The notes under the pieces were generated by a model. The model was not told the DNA's origin and ran no database searches. It saw only the letters and a list, made by a program, of their open reading frames with translations. From Streptomyces roseifaciens (lineage in GTDB: Bacteria; Actinomycetota; Actinomycetes; Streptomycetales; Streptomycetaceae), in NCBI RefSeq assembly GCF_001445655.1, contig NZ_LNBE01000003.1, positions 1,656,530 to 1,720,529 on the forward strand: DNA of 64,000 nucleotides, given 5' to 3'. The position numbers and the translations under genes are program-made. Positions 7,471 through 16,544 of the stretch are shown one piece after another (within the stretch, counting starts at the first letter, position 1; every line of letters begins with the position of its first letter).

Positions 7471-10323
7471 TCACGCGCAGGACTCCGCCGCCTCGTGCTG
7501 CGGGTGCGGACCGGAGGGCGACGGCGGCCGCTGATCGCCCGTCACCAGCCGCAGGGCACGGCGGTCGGAGATCGACAGCTTCCGGTAGACGCGGCTCAGG
7601 TGCATCTCCACCGTGCGCCGGGTCACGTACAGCCGCCCGGCTATCTCCTTGTTGGTGAGCCCCTCCGCCGCGAGCAGGGCGGTCCGGCGCTCGGCGGGGG
7701 TCAGCGACGCGGGGCCGATCTCGGTGTCGCGGCGAGGGCGCGCCCCCGCCTCGACCATGTCCTGGCGCAGCTCCTGCACCAGGACGTTCGCCGCGCACTT
7801 CTCGGCCAGCGCGGCCGCGGCCCGCAGGTGCTCCCGGGCCTGGCGCGCCTTGCGGGTGCGCATCAGCTCGCGCCCGAGGTCGCGCAGCGCCCGCGCCTCG
7901 TCGAGCGCCGCACCCGCCTCCCGCAACTGCTGGACGGACTCGGTGAGCAGCGCCGCCCGCTCCTCGCCGGGAGCCAGCAGCCCGGCCGCGCGCAGGGCGA
8001 CACCCACCGCGTGGGGCGCGCCGAAGGCCCGCGCGAGGGCCAGTTCCTCGCCGGCGAGCTGCCGGGCCGCCTCCTCGTTGCCCAGCCGGGCGTGCGCCAG
8101 GGCCGCCTCGGAACGCCAGGGCCACAGCGCCGGACCGGTCCAGCCCCGGTGCAGCAGCAGCCGCCCGCACTCCTCCAGGTCCGCCAGCCCGGGACCGACC
8201 CGCCCCAGCGCTACCTGCAGCCGCCCGCGGTGGAACAGCAGGCCCGGCAGCGTGACCGCCGGCACCGTGCCCTCCAGGCCGGGCTCCAGCAGGACCCGCT
8301 GCGCCTGGTCCAGGTCCCCGGACTCGTAGAGGGCGCTGCCCAGCCAGCCGCGGGCCATGGCGGAGCCCAGCCACTCGTGCTCGGCGGGCTCCGGGCCCCG
8401 CTCCAGCACCTCGTGCGCCGCGTCCAGGCACTCCGTCAGCCGGCCCGCGCGGTAGGTGCATTCGGCGAGCACGGCCCGGGCGAGCGCCGCCACGGTGCGC
8501 GACCCCTCCGCGGTCGCGGCGCTCAGCAGGGCCGTGCAGTTCTCCAGGGCCTCCTCCTCGGCACCCGAACGGGCCAGGACGAGGACGAGGCCCAGCCGCA
8601 TCAGGGCGTGGTCGTTGACGGTGGCGGCCGGCTCGCTGAGCGCCAGGCGGGCCTGCTGGAGCGCCTCGGCCCGCTGCGTGCCGCTCCACTGGGCGCTCAC
8701 GGCGGCCAGCGCGGCCTCGGCCCGGCGCACCCACGGGCTCCGGGCGACTTCGCTGAGCTGCGCGGGGGAGGACGTCGAGGGCGGTGCCTGGTGCATCCCG
8801 CGGCCTTCGAGGAGCTCCAGCAGGCCGCGTACGGCGCGGAAGCCCGCCCGCAGTTCCTTCGGGGCGCCCGCGCGGTCGAGTTCGGCCGCCTCCTGTTCCA
8901 CGATCCGCAGTGCTTCCGGCACGTCGCCAGTCAGGGCGGCGGCCTGGGCCAGGTCGAGCAGGGCCATGGCCCGGTGCCCGGTGTCGCCCCGGATCAGGTC
9001 GACCGTGCGGCGCAGCCGGGCGACCGCGGGCTCGGGGCCGTCGGCCAGCTCGATGTGGCCGAGCCTGCGCAGCAGCCCCGGCTCCTCCTCCGGCCCGCAC
9101 TCGGCGAGGCCGCGCTCCAGGCAGACCCGGGCCTCGGCGAGGGCGCCGCCCGCGAGGGCCGCGTCGGCCGCGTCCACGAGCAGCCGCAGCGCCCAGCGCT
9201 CGCCCACGGGGGCGCCGGGCAGCAGGTGCGCGGTGATGCGCTCGCGGGGGGCGCTGCCGGCGTAGAGGGCCTTGGCCGCCTCGGCGTGCAGGCGTGCCCG
9301 TTCGCTGGGCGGCATCCGGGCCCGGAAGGAGGCCATGACCACGGGCTGGGCGAAGCCGATGCCGTCGTGCCCCTCCGTCAGGATGCCCCGGCGCACCAGC
9401 CGGTAGAGGGCGTCGGCCGCCTCGCCCGCACCGATGCCGACGAGCCGGGAGACGAGCGGGGCGCTCGCACCGGGCGCGACGATCGAGACGGCATCGAGCA
9501 CGGCGCCGACCTCGGGGGAGCAGCCGCCGAGCCGGGTCAGCAGGGTCTCGGCGACCTCCACCGGCGCCAGCCGGGCCACGCCGTCGGCGGAGAGGTCCCC
9601 GGGCGCGAGGCCGGTGCGGCGCAGTTCGCGCAGCAGGGCCTGGAGCAGCAGCGGATTGCCGCCGGTGGCCGTGCGGCAGGCGCGGGCGAGGGCGTCGTCC
9701 GCGGGCTCGCCGAGGAAGGAGGTCAGCAGATAGCCGACGCTGTCGGCGTTGAGACCCTGCAGCACCACGCGGCGGTGGAAGAAGGAGGCGACGCCGGCCG
9801 CGGTTTCGGAGCCCTGCCGGCCCGCGCCTTCGCCGGTCAGGTCGGGGCGGTCCGTGCCCAGGGTGGCCAGCAGGACGATGGGCAGGCCTTCCAGACGGGC
9901 CGTCAGGTAGCCGAGCCAGTGCAGCGACGGGGCGTCCGTCCACTGCAGGTCGTCGATCGCGACCAGCAGGGGGGCGCCGGTCGTGGCGGCCGTGATCATC
10001 CGGTGCACCGCGGCGGCCTCCTCGGCCCCGTCCGCGCCGTCCGCCGCCCGCGGGCCCCCGGGTTCTCCGGCGGCACCGGGCAGGCCGGTCAGCTGGTCGC
10101 GGATCTGGTGCAGGACGCCGTGGGCGCGGTCGCGCTCGCCGGGTCTGGCGCGCGCGGAGACCGTTCCGAAGCCCTTGCTGCGGGCGGTCCTCAGCGCGGC
10201 GCGCACCAGGTGCGACTTGCCGGCGCCGATGCCGCCCTCCAGCAGCAGGCTGGCCCCCATGCCCGCCTCCGCGGCGGACAAGGCCCCGTCCAGGGCCGTC
10301 ATTTCGCTGTCGCGGCTGAGCAA
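7471..10323 (-). CDS. Large ATP-binding LuxR-family (LAL) transcriptional regulator
   Basis: Regulator of 950 aa. Walker A GGIGAGKS is at residues 30-37 and a Walker B-like LLVAIDDLQWTD follows around residue 130, giving an AAA/NACHT-type ATPase. A long alpha-helical TPR-like middle follows, and the C-terminus is a LuxR HTH (LTPAERRTALLAAEGLTNKEIAGRLYVT, then VEMHLSRVYRKL). The TTG start at 10323 is chosen for the GGGGAGGGAGAG just upstream. LAL proteins are common pathway-specific activators in Streptomyces clusters, and this one sits between the azapteridine genes and their TetR/MFS pair, so it is the best candidate activator of that cluster (inference). Confidence 0.92.
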   Translation of the reverse strand: MLSRDSEMTALDGALSAAEAGMGASLLLEGGIGAGKSHLVRAALRTARSKGFGTVSARARPGERDRAHGVLHQIRDQLTGLPGAAGEPGGPRAADGADGAEEAAAVHRMITAATTGAPLLVAIDDLQWTDAPSLHWLGYLTARLEGLPIVLLATLGTDRPDLTGEGAGRQGSETAAGVASFFHRRVVLQGLNADSVGYLLTSFLGEPADDALARACRTATGGNPLLLQALLRELRRTGLAPGDLSADGVARLAPVEVAETLLTRLGGCSPEVGAVLDAVSIVAPGASAPLVSRLVGIGAGEAADALYRLVRRGILTEGHDGIGFAQPVVMASFRARMPPSERARLHAEAAKALYAGSAPRERITAHLLPGAPVGERWALRLLVDAADAALAGGALAEARVCLERGLAECGPEEEPGLLRRLGHIELADGPEPAVARLRRTVDLIRGDTGHRAMALLDLAQAAALTGDVPEALRIVEQEAAELDRAGAPKELRAGFRAVRGLLELLEGRGMHQAPPSTSSPAQLSEVARSPWVRRAEAALAAVSAQWSGTQRAEALQQARLALSEPAATVNDHALMRLGLVLVLARSGAEEEALENCTALLSAATAEGSRTVAALARAVLAECTYRAGRLTECLDAAHEVLERGPEPAEHEWLGSAMARGWLGSALYESGDLDQAQRVLLEPGLEGTVPAVTLPGLLFHRGRLQVALGRVGPGLADLEECGRLLLHRGWTGPALWPWRSEAALAHARLGNEEAARQLAGEELALARAFGAPHAVGVALRAAGLLAPGEERAALLTESVQQLREAGAALDEARALRDLGRELMRTRKARQAREHLRAAAALAEKCAANVLVQELRQDMVEAGARPRRDTEIGPASLTPAERRTALLAAEGLTNKEIAGRLYVTRRTVEMHLSRVYRKLSISDRRALRLVTGDQRPPSPSGPHPQHEAAESCA

Positions 10324-10388
10324 CAGTCTCTCCCTCCCCTCGTACCTGCCGGGCCGTCACGGCGCCCGGCCTCCGCTGCCCCCGTGCG

Positions 10389-11063
10389 TCAGAAGCCGTC
10401 GAAGACCCCGTGGCTGTGGCGTCCGCGCCAGGCTTCGGTGGCGACGCCCTTGAGCACGACCTCGACCACGTCCTCCGCGAGCGTCGCGGTCACCGGAAGG
10501 TGCCCGAAGAGCACCCGGTAGTACGTGGTGGAGGCCAGCATGTCGAGCAGCAGGTCGATGTCGGCGTCGGGGCGGAGGTCCCCGCGCCGGATGCCGCGGC
10601 GCAGCGCCTCGGCCGTCGAGGCCCGGCGCGTGTGGAAGAAGCGCTCCAGGAACAGGCTCTCCAGTTCGGGGTGGTCGGCGAGGTCGGCCACGAGGGCGGG
10701 CAGGACGCGCCGCCCCAGCGTCGTGCCGAAGGCCTGGCTGAGCGTGCCGATGCCGGCGATCAGGTCGCAGTGGGTGCAGCCGGTGTCGGGGGTCGGGGTG
10801 GCGCCCACCGTGGTGACCAGCGCGTCCACGACGAGGTGCTGGCGGGACTGCCAGCGCCGGCGCAGGGCCGGCTTGCTCGTCCCCGCACGGGCGGCCACCG
10901 CTTCGAGCGTCAGGTTCCCGTAGCCCGACTCGTTGAGGATCTCCATCACCGCGGCGGGCACGGCTGCGTCGATGCGGCCGTCCCGTGGCCTTCCTGTGCG
11001 CTGCTGACCGGCTTCGCGCGTCTCCCGCGCTTCGGCCACCGCGCCGTTCGGGGTGTTCACCAT
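10389..11063 (-). CDS. TetR-family repressor next to an MFS exporter
   Basis: TetR regulator of 224 aa with the N-terminal HTH (AAVMEILNESGYGNLTLEAVAARAGTSKPAL, then RRWQSRQHLV) and a C-terminal ligand domain of the TetR_C_11 type (LVDALV, ADLADHPELESLFLERF, DLLLDML). It is divergent from an MFS transporter gene, the normal repressor/exporter pairing, and would be expected to sense the exported compound. ATG 11063 is used; the adjacent GTG 11060 would do as well. Confidence 0.9.
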   Translation of the reverse strand: MVNTPNGAVAEARETREAGQQRTGRPRDGRIDAAVPAAVMEILNESGYGNLTLEAVAARAGTSKPALRRRWQSRQHLVVDALVTTVGATPTPDTGCTHCDLIAGIGTLSQAFGTTLGRRVLPALVADLADHPELESLFLERFFHTRRASTAEALRRGIRRGDLRPDADIDLLLDMLASTTYYRVLFGHLPVTATLAEDVVEVVLKGVATEAWRGRHSHGVFDGF

Positions 11064-11133
11064 GCGGCCAGTATAGGTAAGCTGCAATTGGTTCCGTCCC
11101 GGAACGTAACGAAACTTTGTGCTGGAGGTCGTC
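11064..11133. promoter_or_regulatory. TetR/MFS divergent operator region
   Basis: Short region between the divergent repressor and exporter starts. It has an inverted repeat GTTCC (11091-11095)/GGAAC (11101-11105) around GTCCC, plus a TATAGGT element next to the repressor start. It is likely bound by the TetR protein, but the arms are short and the exact operator is uncertain. Confidence 0.4.
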
Positions 11134-12609
11134 GTGTCGCAGGAGGTGAACCAGGTGGTGGAGGGGTCCGGCGGCCCGCTCGCACCGCCCGGTGCGGACG
11201 GCTCCCCGCCGTCGGCGACGGCGGGGGAGGGTCCGGCGGAGAGCGTCTTCTCCGGGGCCCGCCGCGCGCTGACCCTCGGCGTCGTCCTGTCCGTGAGCAT
11301 GGTCGCGTTCGAATCCCTGGGCGTGGCCACGGTCCTGCCCGGCATCGCCGACGACCTGCACGGACTCGGCGCCTACGGCTGGGGCCTGTCGGCCCTGATG
11401 CTCGCCAACATCGTCGGCACGGTCGTCGCCGGACGCGCGGCCGACCGGAGCGGGCCCGCGCGTTCCATGGCCGCCGGGATGCTGGTCTTCGCCGTCGGCT
11501 GCGCGGTGGCGGGCGCGGCGGTCTCCTGGCCGCTGTTCCTGCTCGGCCGCGCGCTCCAGGGCCTCGGTGTCGGGGCTGTCATGAGCATGGCCTACACCGT
11601 GATCGGGCTCGCCTACCCCGAACACCTCAGGGCGCGCATGTTCGCCCTCCTCTCCTCGGCCTGGACCGTCCCCTCGCTCATCGGCCCCGTCGTCGCCGGC
11701 ACCCTCTCCGACCTCGCCGGCTGGCGCGGCGTGTTCCTGCTCATGCTGCCGCTGATCGCCTTCGCCGCCGCCCTCACCCTCCCCGGGGTGCGCAGGCTCG
11801 GCCACCCCTCGGCCGCCCCCGCCGCCGCCCCCGCCGGCCCCTGGTGGCAGAGCCCCCTCGCCGCGAGCATCCTCCTCACCGCGGGCACCGCACTCTTCCT
11901 CCAGGCGCTGCTCCTCGAGAACCTCGCCCTGCTGATCCCGCTCGCCCTCGCCGGCCCGGCCGTCGCCGTGCCCGCCCTGCGCCGGGTCACCCCCGCCGGA
12001 ACCCTCGGCCTGCGGGCCGGAGTCGGCGCCGGCATCGGCATCCGCTTCCTGCTGTGCGGCGTCTACTTCGGCAGCGAGGCCTTCCTCCCGCTCGGCCTGC
12101 AGGAACTGCGCGGCGTGAACGCCTCCCTGGCCGGTCTCGGCCTGTCCGCCGGTGCCATCACCTGGGTCGCCGGCTCCGCCTGGCAGGCCCGCCGCGACGG
12201 CCGGGCGCAGGGCCGCACCGGCAGCGTCACCCTAGGCTTCGCCGTCCTGCTCGCCGGCCTCGCCGTCATGGCCGCCGCCGTCCTCGCCGAGGCCGTGCCC
12301 CCGCTGGTCGCCGTCGCGGGCTGGGCCGTGGGCGGCGCCGGCATGGGCATCGCCTTCAACGCCGCCACGACCGACACCCTCGAACAGGCCCCCGCTGCAC
12401 AACAGGGCCTCGTCAGCAGCTCCCTGCAGCTCGCCCAGACCCTCGCCACCGGCCTGGTCTCCGGCATCGGCGGCGCCGCGGTCGCCACGGCCCACCGGCA
12501 CGGCGCGACCACCCGGGCCGGGCTCGTGTTCACCTTCGCGCTCACCGCGGCGCTCGCCCTGGCAGGCGTGCTGGTCTCCAGACGCCTGCGCCCCGCCCCG
12601 GCCGGCTGA
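11134..12609 (+). CDS. MFS drug-efflux transporter
   Basis: Integral membrane exporter of 491 aa with about 13-14 hydrophobic helices. It shows the MFS motif A variant GRAADRSGPARSM after TM2, LGRALQGLGVGAVMSM (motif C region) and SSAWTVPSLIGPVVAGTLSDLAGWRGVF (drug:H+ antiporter signature). GTG 11134 has GGAGG 5 nt upstream; GTG 11119 is an alternative start lacking such a site. Divergent from a TetR repressor and followed by the flavoprotein gene, it is the likely self-resistance/export protein of the azapteridine cluster. Burkholderia instead uses an RND pump (established); the substitution here is inference. Confidence 0.9.
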   Translation: MSQEVNQVVEGSGGPLAPPGADGSPPSATAGEGPAESVFSGARRALTLGVVLSVSMVAFESLGVATVLPGIADDLHGLGAYGWGLSALMLANIVGTVVAGRAADRSGPARSMAAGMLVFAVGCAVAGAAVSWPLFLLGRALQGLGVGAVMSMAYTVIGLAYPEHLRARMFALLSSAWTVPSLIGPVVAGTLSDLAGWRGVFLLMLPLIAFAAALTLPGVRRLGHPSAAPAAAPAGPWWQSPLAASILLTAGTALFLQALLLENLALLIPLALAGPAVAVPALRRVTPAGTLGLRAGVGAGIGIRFLLCGVYFGSEAFLPLGLQELRGVNASLAGLGLSAGAITWVAGSAWQARRDGRAQGRTGSVTLGFAVLLAGLAVMAAAVLAEAVPPLVAVAGWAVGGAGMGIAFNAATTDTLEQAPAAQQGLVSSSLQLAQTLATGLVSGIGGAAVATAHRHGATTRAGLVFTFALTAALALAGVLVSRRLRPAPAG

Positions 12610-12721
12610 CCGGCCGGCCCCGCAACCTCACTCCCGCACCTCCGGGGCCCTTCCCCCAGGGCCCCCGTCCCCAAGGCCTGCGCACCCCAAGGCCCCCATA
12701 CGTCAAGGAAGGAGTCCGACC

Positions 12722-13324
12722 GTGGAGAACGTACTGCTGCTGGGGCTGAGCGCCCCGGCCGACGACGACCCCTACGGCGACCCGCTGCTCCGCGCGCTCT
12801 CGGCCCCCGGCGCCTCCGGCACCCGGCTCGTCGTCAGCACGGCGCCGTCCGTACTGGCCCGGGCGGGCAGCGAGATCATCGCCCCCTCGCACCCCGTCGC
12901 CGACGCCCTGCGCCAGATGGCCTCGCTCGCCGACGGCATCGTCATCACGACCCCCGAGACGGACGCCGCGCCACCCACCTCCCTGCGCACGCTCCTCAAC
13001 TGGCTGACGTGGCCCACCGAAGGCTCCCCGCTCGTCGGCAAGCCCGTCGCGGTCATCACCACCTCCACCGCCCCCGCGGCCGAGCCCGCGCCGTACTGCG
13101 AGGTCGAGCGGATGCTCTTCTCCGCCGGCGCCACCATCATCGGCCCGCGCACCGTCGTCCCCCGCATCGACCGGGCCCTGCGCGAGGAGCCCGACGGGCA
13201 GGTCGCCTTCGGCGACCCCGGCGCGGCCGTCCGGCTGCTGTTCCACGTCCACCGCACCGCCGCGGCCGCCCGGGAGACCTCCGGCCTGCCGCCCGCGGAC
13301 GACTTCCGGCCGTGGCTGCTCTGA
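12722..13324 (+). CDS. NADPH-dependent FMN reductase-like flavoprotein
   Basis: Flavodoxin-fold protein of 200 aa related to the SsuE/ArsH FMN reductases: MENVLLLGLSAP in place of the usual phosphate loop, then DGIVITTPETDAAPPTSLRTLLNWLTWP and GSPLVGKPVAVITTS, matching the family's flavin-contact region. The GTG start is preceded by AAGGAAGGAG. It lies 112 bp after the exporter and converges on the ToxA-like methyltransferase. It could provide reduced flavin to the tandem flavodoxin or diiron protein, or reduce the redox-active azapteridine for protection (inference). The N-terminal loop departs from the consensus GxxRxxS, so FMN affinity is uncertain. Confidence 0.75.
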   Translation: MENVLLLGLSAPADDDPYGDPLLRALSAPGASGTRLVVSTAPSVLARAGSEIIAPSHPVADALRQMASLADGIVITTPETDAAPPTSLRTLLNWLTWPTEGSPLVGKPVAVITTSTAPAAEPAPYCEVERMLFSAGATIIGPRTVVPRIDRALREEPDGQVAFGDPGAAVRLLFHVHRTAAAARETSGLPPADDFRPWLL

Positions 13325-13336
13325 GCGCGCACGAAG

Positions 13337-13374
13337 GACGGCCCCGGCGGCGGACGATCGCCGCCGGGGCCGTC
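13337..13374. terminator. Bidirectional terminator between the flavoprotein and methyltransferase genes
   Basis: Perfect 16-bp inverted repeat, GACGGCCCCGGCGGCG (13337-13352) and its complement (13359-13374), with a 6-nt loop, between convergent genes. Confidence 0.8.
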
Positions 13375-13429
13375 AGGGCCGTCGGAGCCGTAGGAGCAGT
13401 GCGTCGCCGCGCCGCAGGCCCGGCCGCCG

Positions 13430-14170
13430 TCAGCCGGCCGTGCAGCGCAGCATCGCCAGCGGCGGGTTGGCGAGGAAGCCCTCCCAGAACTCCGCGCCGT
13501 ACATGCTGATGCCGTCCTCGGGCACCTCCAGCGGCACCCACGTGACGTCCCGGAAGCCGGCCGCCCACAGCGCGCCCTCGCACACCTCGCGCCGCGGGTA
13601 GTTGGTCACGAACTCGACGGGGGAGTCGAGGAGCGCCGTGATCCGTACCCGCGGCCCCACCTCGCCCTCGCCCACCGGCTCGTAACGGAAGCCGTACTTC
13701 TCCGTGGGCGGCCCGTCGAAGCGGAAATCCGGCGCCTGGGTGAGGACGAAGAACTCCCCGCCCGGCCGCAGGCTGCGGTGCACGCCCCGGCACATCCACT
13801 CCATCGTGGCCGCGTCGTCGGCGTAGTTGAGGAGGTAGACGGCCGTCGCCACGTCGAAGTGCCGGTCGAACAGGGGCAGGTCGGCGCCGTCGCCCACCAG
13901 GTAGCGCACCCCCAGGGGGTTGCGCTTCTCGATGGACCAGGCGGCGGCCACCATCGTGTCGGAGACGTCGACGCCGAGGACCTCCGCGGCGCCGAGCAGC
14001 TTCGCCTGCCGGCTGTAGAAGCCCGTCCCGCACGCCAGGTCCAGGACCGACTTGCCGCTCAGGTCCCCGAGCATCCGCAGGAAGCTGTCCGACTCCGGGT
14101 AGCGGGCCATGGGCAGCGACTTGAAGCCCTCGTACGCCTCACCGATGTCGTCGTACTGCTGCACGGTCAT
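13430..14170 (-). CDS. toxA: ToxA-like SAM-dependent N-methyltransferase (paralogue 2)
   Basis: Class I methyltransferase of 246 aa, last gene of the azapteridine core operon. SAM motif I is LDLACGTGFYSR, followed by GVDVSDTMV and GDGADLP. The N-terminus MTVQQYDDIGEAYEGFK is typical of ToxA, the enzyme that methylates the didesmethyl azapteridine to give toxoflavin. It is collinear with the paralogue at 2559-3353. The ATG overlaps the stop of the tandem flavodoxin gene by 4 bp. One of the two paralogues probably makes the common mono-methyl intermediate and the other sets N1 versus N8 methylation (inference). Confidence 0.88.
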   Translation of the reverse strand: MTVQQYDDIGEAYEGFKSLPMARYPESDSFLRMLGDLSGKSVLDLACGTGFYSRQAKLLGAAEVLGVDVSDTMVAAAWSIEKRNPLGVRYLVGDGADLPLFDRHFDVATAVYLLNYADDAATMEWMCRGVHRSLRPGGEFFVLTQAPDFRFDGPPTEKYGFRYEPVGEGEVGPRVRITALLDSPVEFVTNYPRREVCEGALWAAGFRDVTWVPLEVPEDGISMYGAEFWEGFLANPPLAMLRCTAG

Positions 14171-15417
14171 GTGAGTTCCTTCTCCAGGGGGGTGTCGAGG
14201 AGGCCGGCGTCAGGGGCGGGCCGGCGGCGCAGCCGGTCGCCCGCCAGGGCCGCGCGCCTGCCCTGGTGCCGGGCGGCCGCCAGCGCCTGGACGGTCGGCA
14301 GGACCCCCGCCGACCGGGCGTGCGACGTGCCGTACGGATTGCCGCCGGCCTCGAACACCACGGGATCGGTGTAGCCCGGCGGCACCACGACCGCACCGCA
14401 GTGGTGCAGCACGTGGTGGAGGGAGAGGAGCGCCGACTCGCTGCCCGCGTGCGGGCGGGCGGTGGAGACGAACCCGCTGGCGGGCTTGCCCGCGAGCGGC
14501 CCCGGCCCGGCCGGGGGCTCCAGTGACTGCAGGAAGCCCAGCAGCGGCGCGGAGACCGCGCCGGCCCGCACCGGGGCGCCGAGGACCACCGAGTCCGCCC
14601 ACGCCACGTCGGCCGGGTCGGCGGCGGCCGCCGCCGGGGCGCCGCCCGCACGGCCGGGCAGCCCCGACTCCCGCCGCACGCCCGGCCCCGCCAGCCGGCG
14701 CAGCCGCACCTCGGCACCGACCTCCCGGGCCCCGGCCGCGCACTCCTGCGCCAGCAGCCGGACCGTCTCGTCCTCGGCGCAGTGGACGACCGTCACCCGG
14801 CTGCGGACCGCGGCGTCCTGGGCGGGACGGCCGCCGGACCGCGCCCGGGCGGCCACGCCGGCCAGGCGGAGGCCCAGCTCCCGGGCCGCGGCCCGGTCGT
14901 GCTCCGCGACGCTGCCGTCGCGGAGGGCGGTGACCGCCAGCCCGTACGGATTGCCGCCCACGCCGTCACAGGACGGATCGGCCGGATCTGCGGGATCGCC
15001 GGGCCGGTCCGGCCCGGCGCCGAGGGTCCAGGCCCCCCAGTGGTGGGCCGACTGGTACAGCGTCAGCAAGGTGGCCTCGCGGCCGCCGTGCAGGCAGGTC
15101 GAGGCCGTCATCCCCGTCACCACCCGGTCGGTCAGCAGCCCGTCCCACCACAGCTTCGTCGTGCCGTCCAGGAACCGCTTGAACGGTGCGGAGACGTTGC
15201 CGAAGTACGTGGGGGAGGCCAGCACCAGGCCGTCGGCCCACAGCACGTCCTCCGGCCCGGCCTCCTCGTCCGGCCACGCGGGGCCGGCCCTGTCGTCGGC
15301 GACGCGCAGCAGCCGCACCCGGGCGCCGTAGGCCTGCGCCCCGGCGGCCGCGGCCTCGGCCAGCGACCGCATGGTGCCGCGCCGGCTGTGGTAGACGACC
15401 GCGACCCGCGGGGTCAC
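14167..15417 (-). CDS. Tandem (duplicated) WrbA-like flavodoxin protein
   Basis: A 416-aa protein made of two WrbA/flavodoxin-like domains. The first (about 1-200) begins RVAVVYHSRRGTMRSLAEA, a proper FMN phosphate loop, with ASPTYFGNVSAPFKRFLDGT and a WrbA-type end GGNPYGLAV. The second (about 210-416) repeats the plan with LGAPVRAGAVSAPLLGFLQ and GGNPYGTSH, but its phosphate loop reads HCAEDETVRLL and lacks the glycine, so FMN binding by this half is doubtful. The end motif is repeated even in the DNA (14330-14346 and 14941-14957). The gene overlaps neighbours by 4 bp on both sides inside the azapteridine operon. It may reduce a pathway intermediate or deliver electrons to the diiron protein at 3536 (inference). 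Confidence 0.85.
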   Translation of the reverse strand: MTPRVAVVYHSRRGTMRSLAEAAAAGAQAYGARVRLLRVADDRAGPAWPDEEAGPEDVLWADGLVLASPTYFGNVSAPFKRFLDGTTKLWWDGLLTDRVVTGMTASTCLHGGREATLLTLYQSAHHWGAWTLGAGPDRPGDPADPADPSCDGVGGNPYGLAVTALRDGSVAEHDRAAARELGLRLAGVAARARSGGRPAQDAAVRSRVTVVHCAEDETVRLLAQECAAGAREVGAEVRLRRLAGPGVRRESGLPGRAGGAPAAAAADPADVAWADSVVLGAPVRAGAVSAPLLGFLQSLEPPAGPGPLAGKPASGFVSTARPHAGSESALLSLHHVLHHCGAVVVPPGYTDPVVFEAGGNPYGTSHARSAGVLPTVQALAAARHQGRRAALAGDRLRRRPAPDAGLLDTPLEKELT

Positions 15418-16544
15418 GACACCTCCTCCGGCTCCGGGCCGCCGGGGAGGGGGCGGGCGCGCAGCACCATCCGGACGTCGTCGCCGAGCCGGGTCACCTC
15501 GTCCAGCCGCAGGCGCAGCGCCTCGCTCAGGGTGCCCGCGCCGAACCCGTCGAGCACCGCGCGCCCCTCACCGCCGATCAGCACCGGGGCGACGTACGCC
15601 ACGACGCGGTCGAGCAGGCCCTGCGCCGCGAACTCCGCGGCCAGCCGGGCGCCGCCCTCCAGCAGCACGGAGCGCAGCCCCCGCTCGTACAGCGCCTTCA
15701 CGAGCGCCGTGAGGTCCAGCCGCCCGCCGGGCTCGGGGAGGGTCAGCACCGCGTGGCCGTGGGGGAGTACGGGCGGGGCCGCCGACTCGCCGACGACCAC
15801 GAGGGTGGGCGCCGCGTCGTCCAGGACGCGCGCGTCCGGGCGGATGCCGCCGGTGCGGTCCAGCACCACGCGCAGCGGCGGCTTGCCCTCCACGCCGTGC
15901 CGCAGCCCGAGGTGCGGGTCGTCCGCCCGCAGCGTCCCCGAGCCGACGAGCACCGCGTCGTGCGTGGCCCGCAGCGTGTGCGCGTCGGCGCGGGCCTCGT
16001 GGCCGGTGATCCAGCGCGAGGTGCCGTCGGGCGCCGCCGAGCGGCCGTCCAGGCTCCCGCCGAACTTCCAGGTCACGCACGGCCGGCCGAGCCGGGTGGC
16101 GGTCAGCCACAGCTCGTTGGCCCGCTCCGCCTCCTCGCGCAGGACGCCGCCGACGACCTCGACCCCGGCGGCGCGCAGCCGCTCGGCGCCGCCCGCGTGG
16201 CCGGGGACGGGATCCGGCACCGCGTACACCACGCGGGTGACCCCGGCCGCGAGCAGCGCGTCCGCGCAGGGCCCCGTACGGCCCTGGTGCGCGCAGGGCT
16301 CCAGGGTGACCACGGCCGTTGCTCCCCGCGCCCGGTGCCCGGCCGCGGCCAGAGCCTCGACCTCGGCGTGCATGTGGCCGGCGCCGCGGTGGTAGCCCTC
16401 CGCCACGGTGGTGCCGTCCGCGTCCAGCAGGACGCAGCCGACGACGGGGTTGGGGCTGGTGCGGCCCAGCGCGGTGACGGCGAGCGCGAGCGCCCGCCGC
16501 ATCGCCTCCTGTTCGGCGGGCGTGGCGCCGTCCGGGGCCGTCAC
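15414..16544 (-). CDS. toxE: RibD-type bifunctional pyrimidine deaminase/reductase (ToxE-like)
   Basis: A 376-aa enzyme with the riboflavin RibD architecture. The N-terminal zinc deaminase has H59-A-E61 and PCxxxGxxxPC with C84 and C93. The C-terminal reductase domain has TWKFGGSLDGRSA, GSGTLRADDPHL and LLEGGARLAAEF. It deaminates, and may reduce, the diaminopyrimidine made by GTP cyclohydrolase II. In the tox pathway ToxE does the deamination that gives the pyrimidinedione (established for Burkholderia/Pseudomonas). No ribB, ribE or ribH is nearby, which argues against a riboflavin operon. GTGA and 4-bp overlaps couple it to both neighbours. Confidence 0.92.
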   Translation of the reverse strand: MTAPDGATPAEQEAMRRALALAVTALGRTSPNPVVGCVLLDADGTTVAEGYHRGAGHMHAEVEALAAAGHRARGATAVVTLEPCAHQGRTGPCADALLAAGVTRVVYAVPDPVPGHAGGAERLRAAGVEVVGGVLREEAERANELWLTATRLGRPCVTWKFGGSLDGRSAAPDGTSRWITGHEARADAHTLRATHDAVLVGSGTLRADDPHLGLRHGVEGKPPLRVVLDRTGGIRPDARVLDDAAPTLVVVGESAAPPVLPHGHAVLTLPEPGGRLDLTALVKALYERGLRSVLLEGGARLAAEFAAQGLLDRVVAYVAPVLIGGEGRAVLDGFGAGTLSEALRLRLDEVTRLGDDVRMVLRARPLPGGPEPEEVS

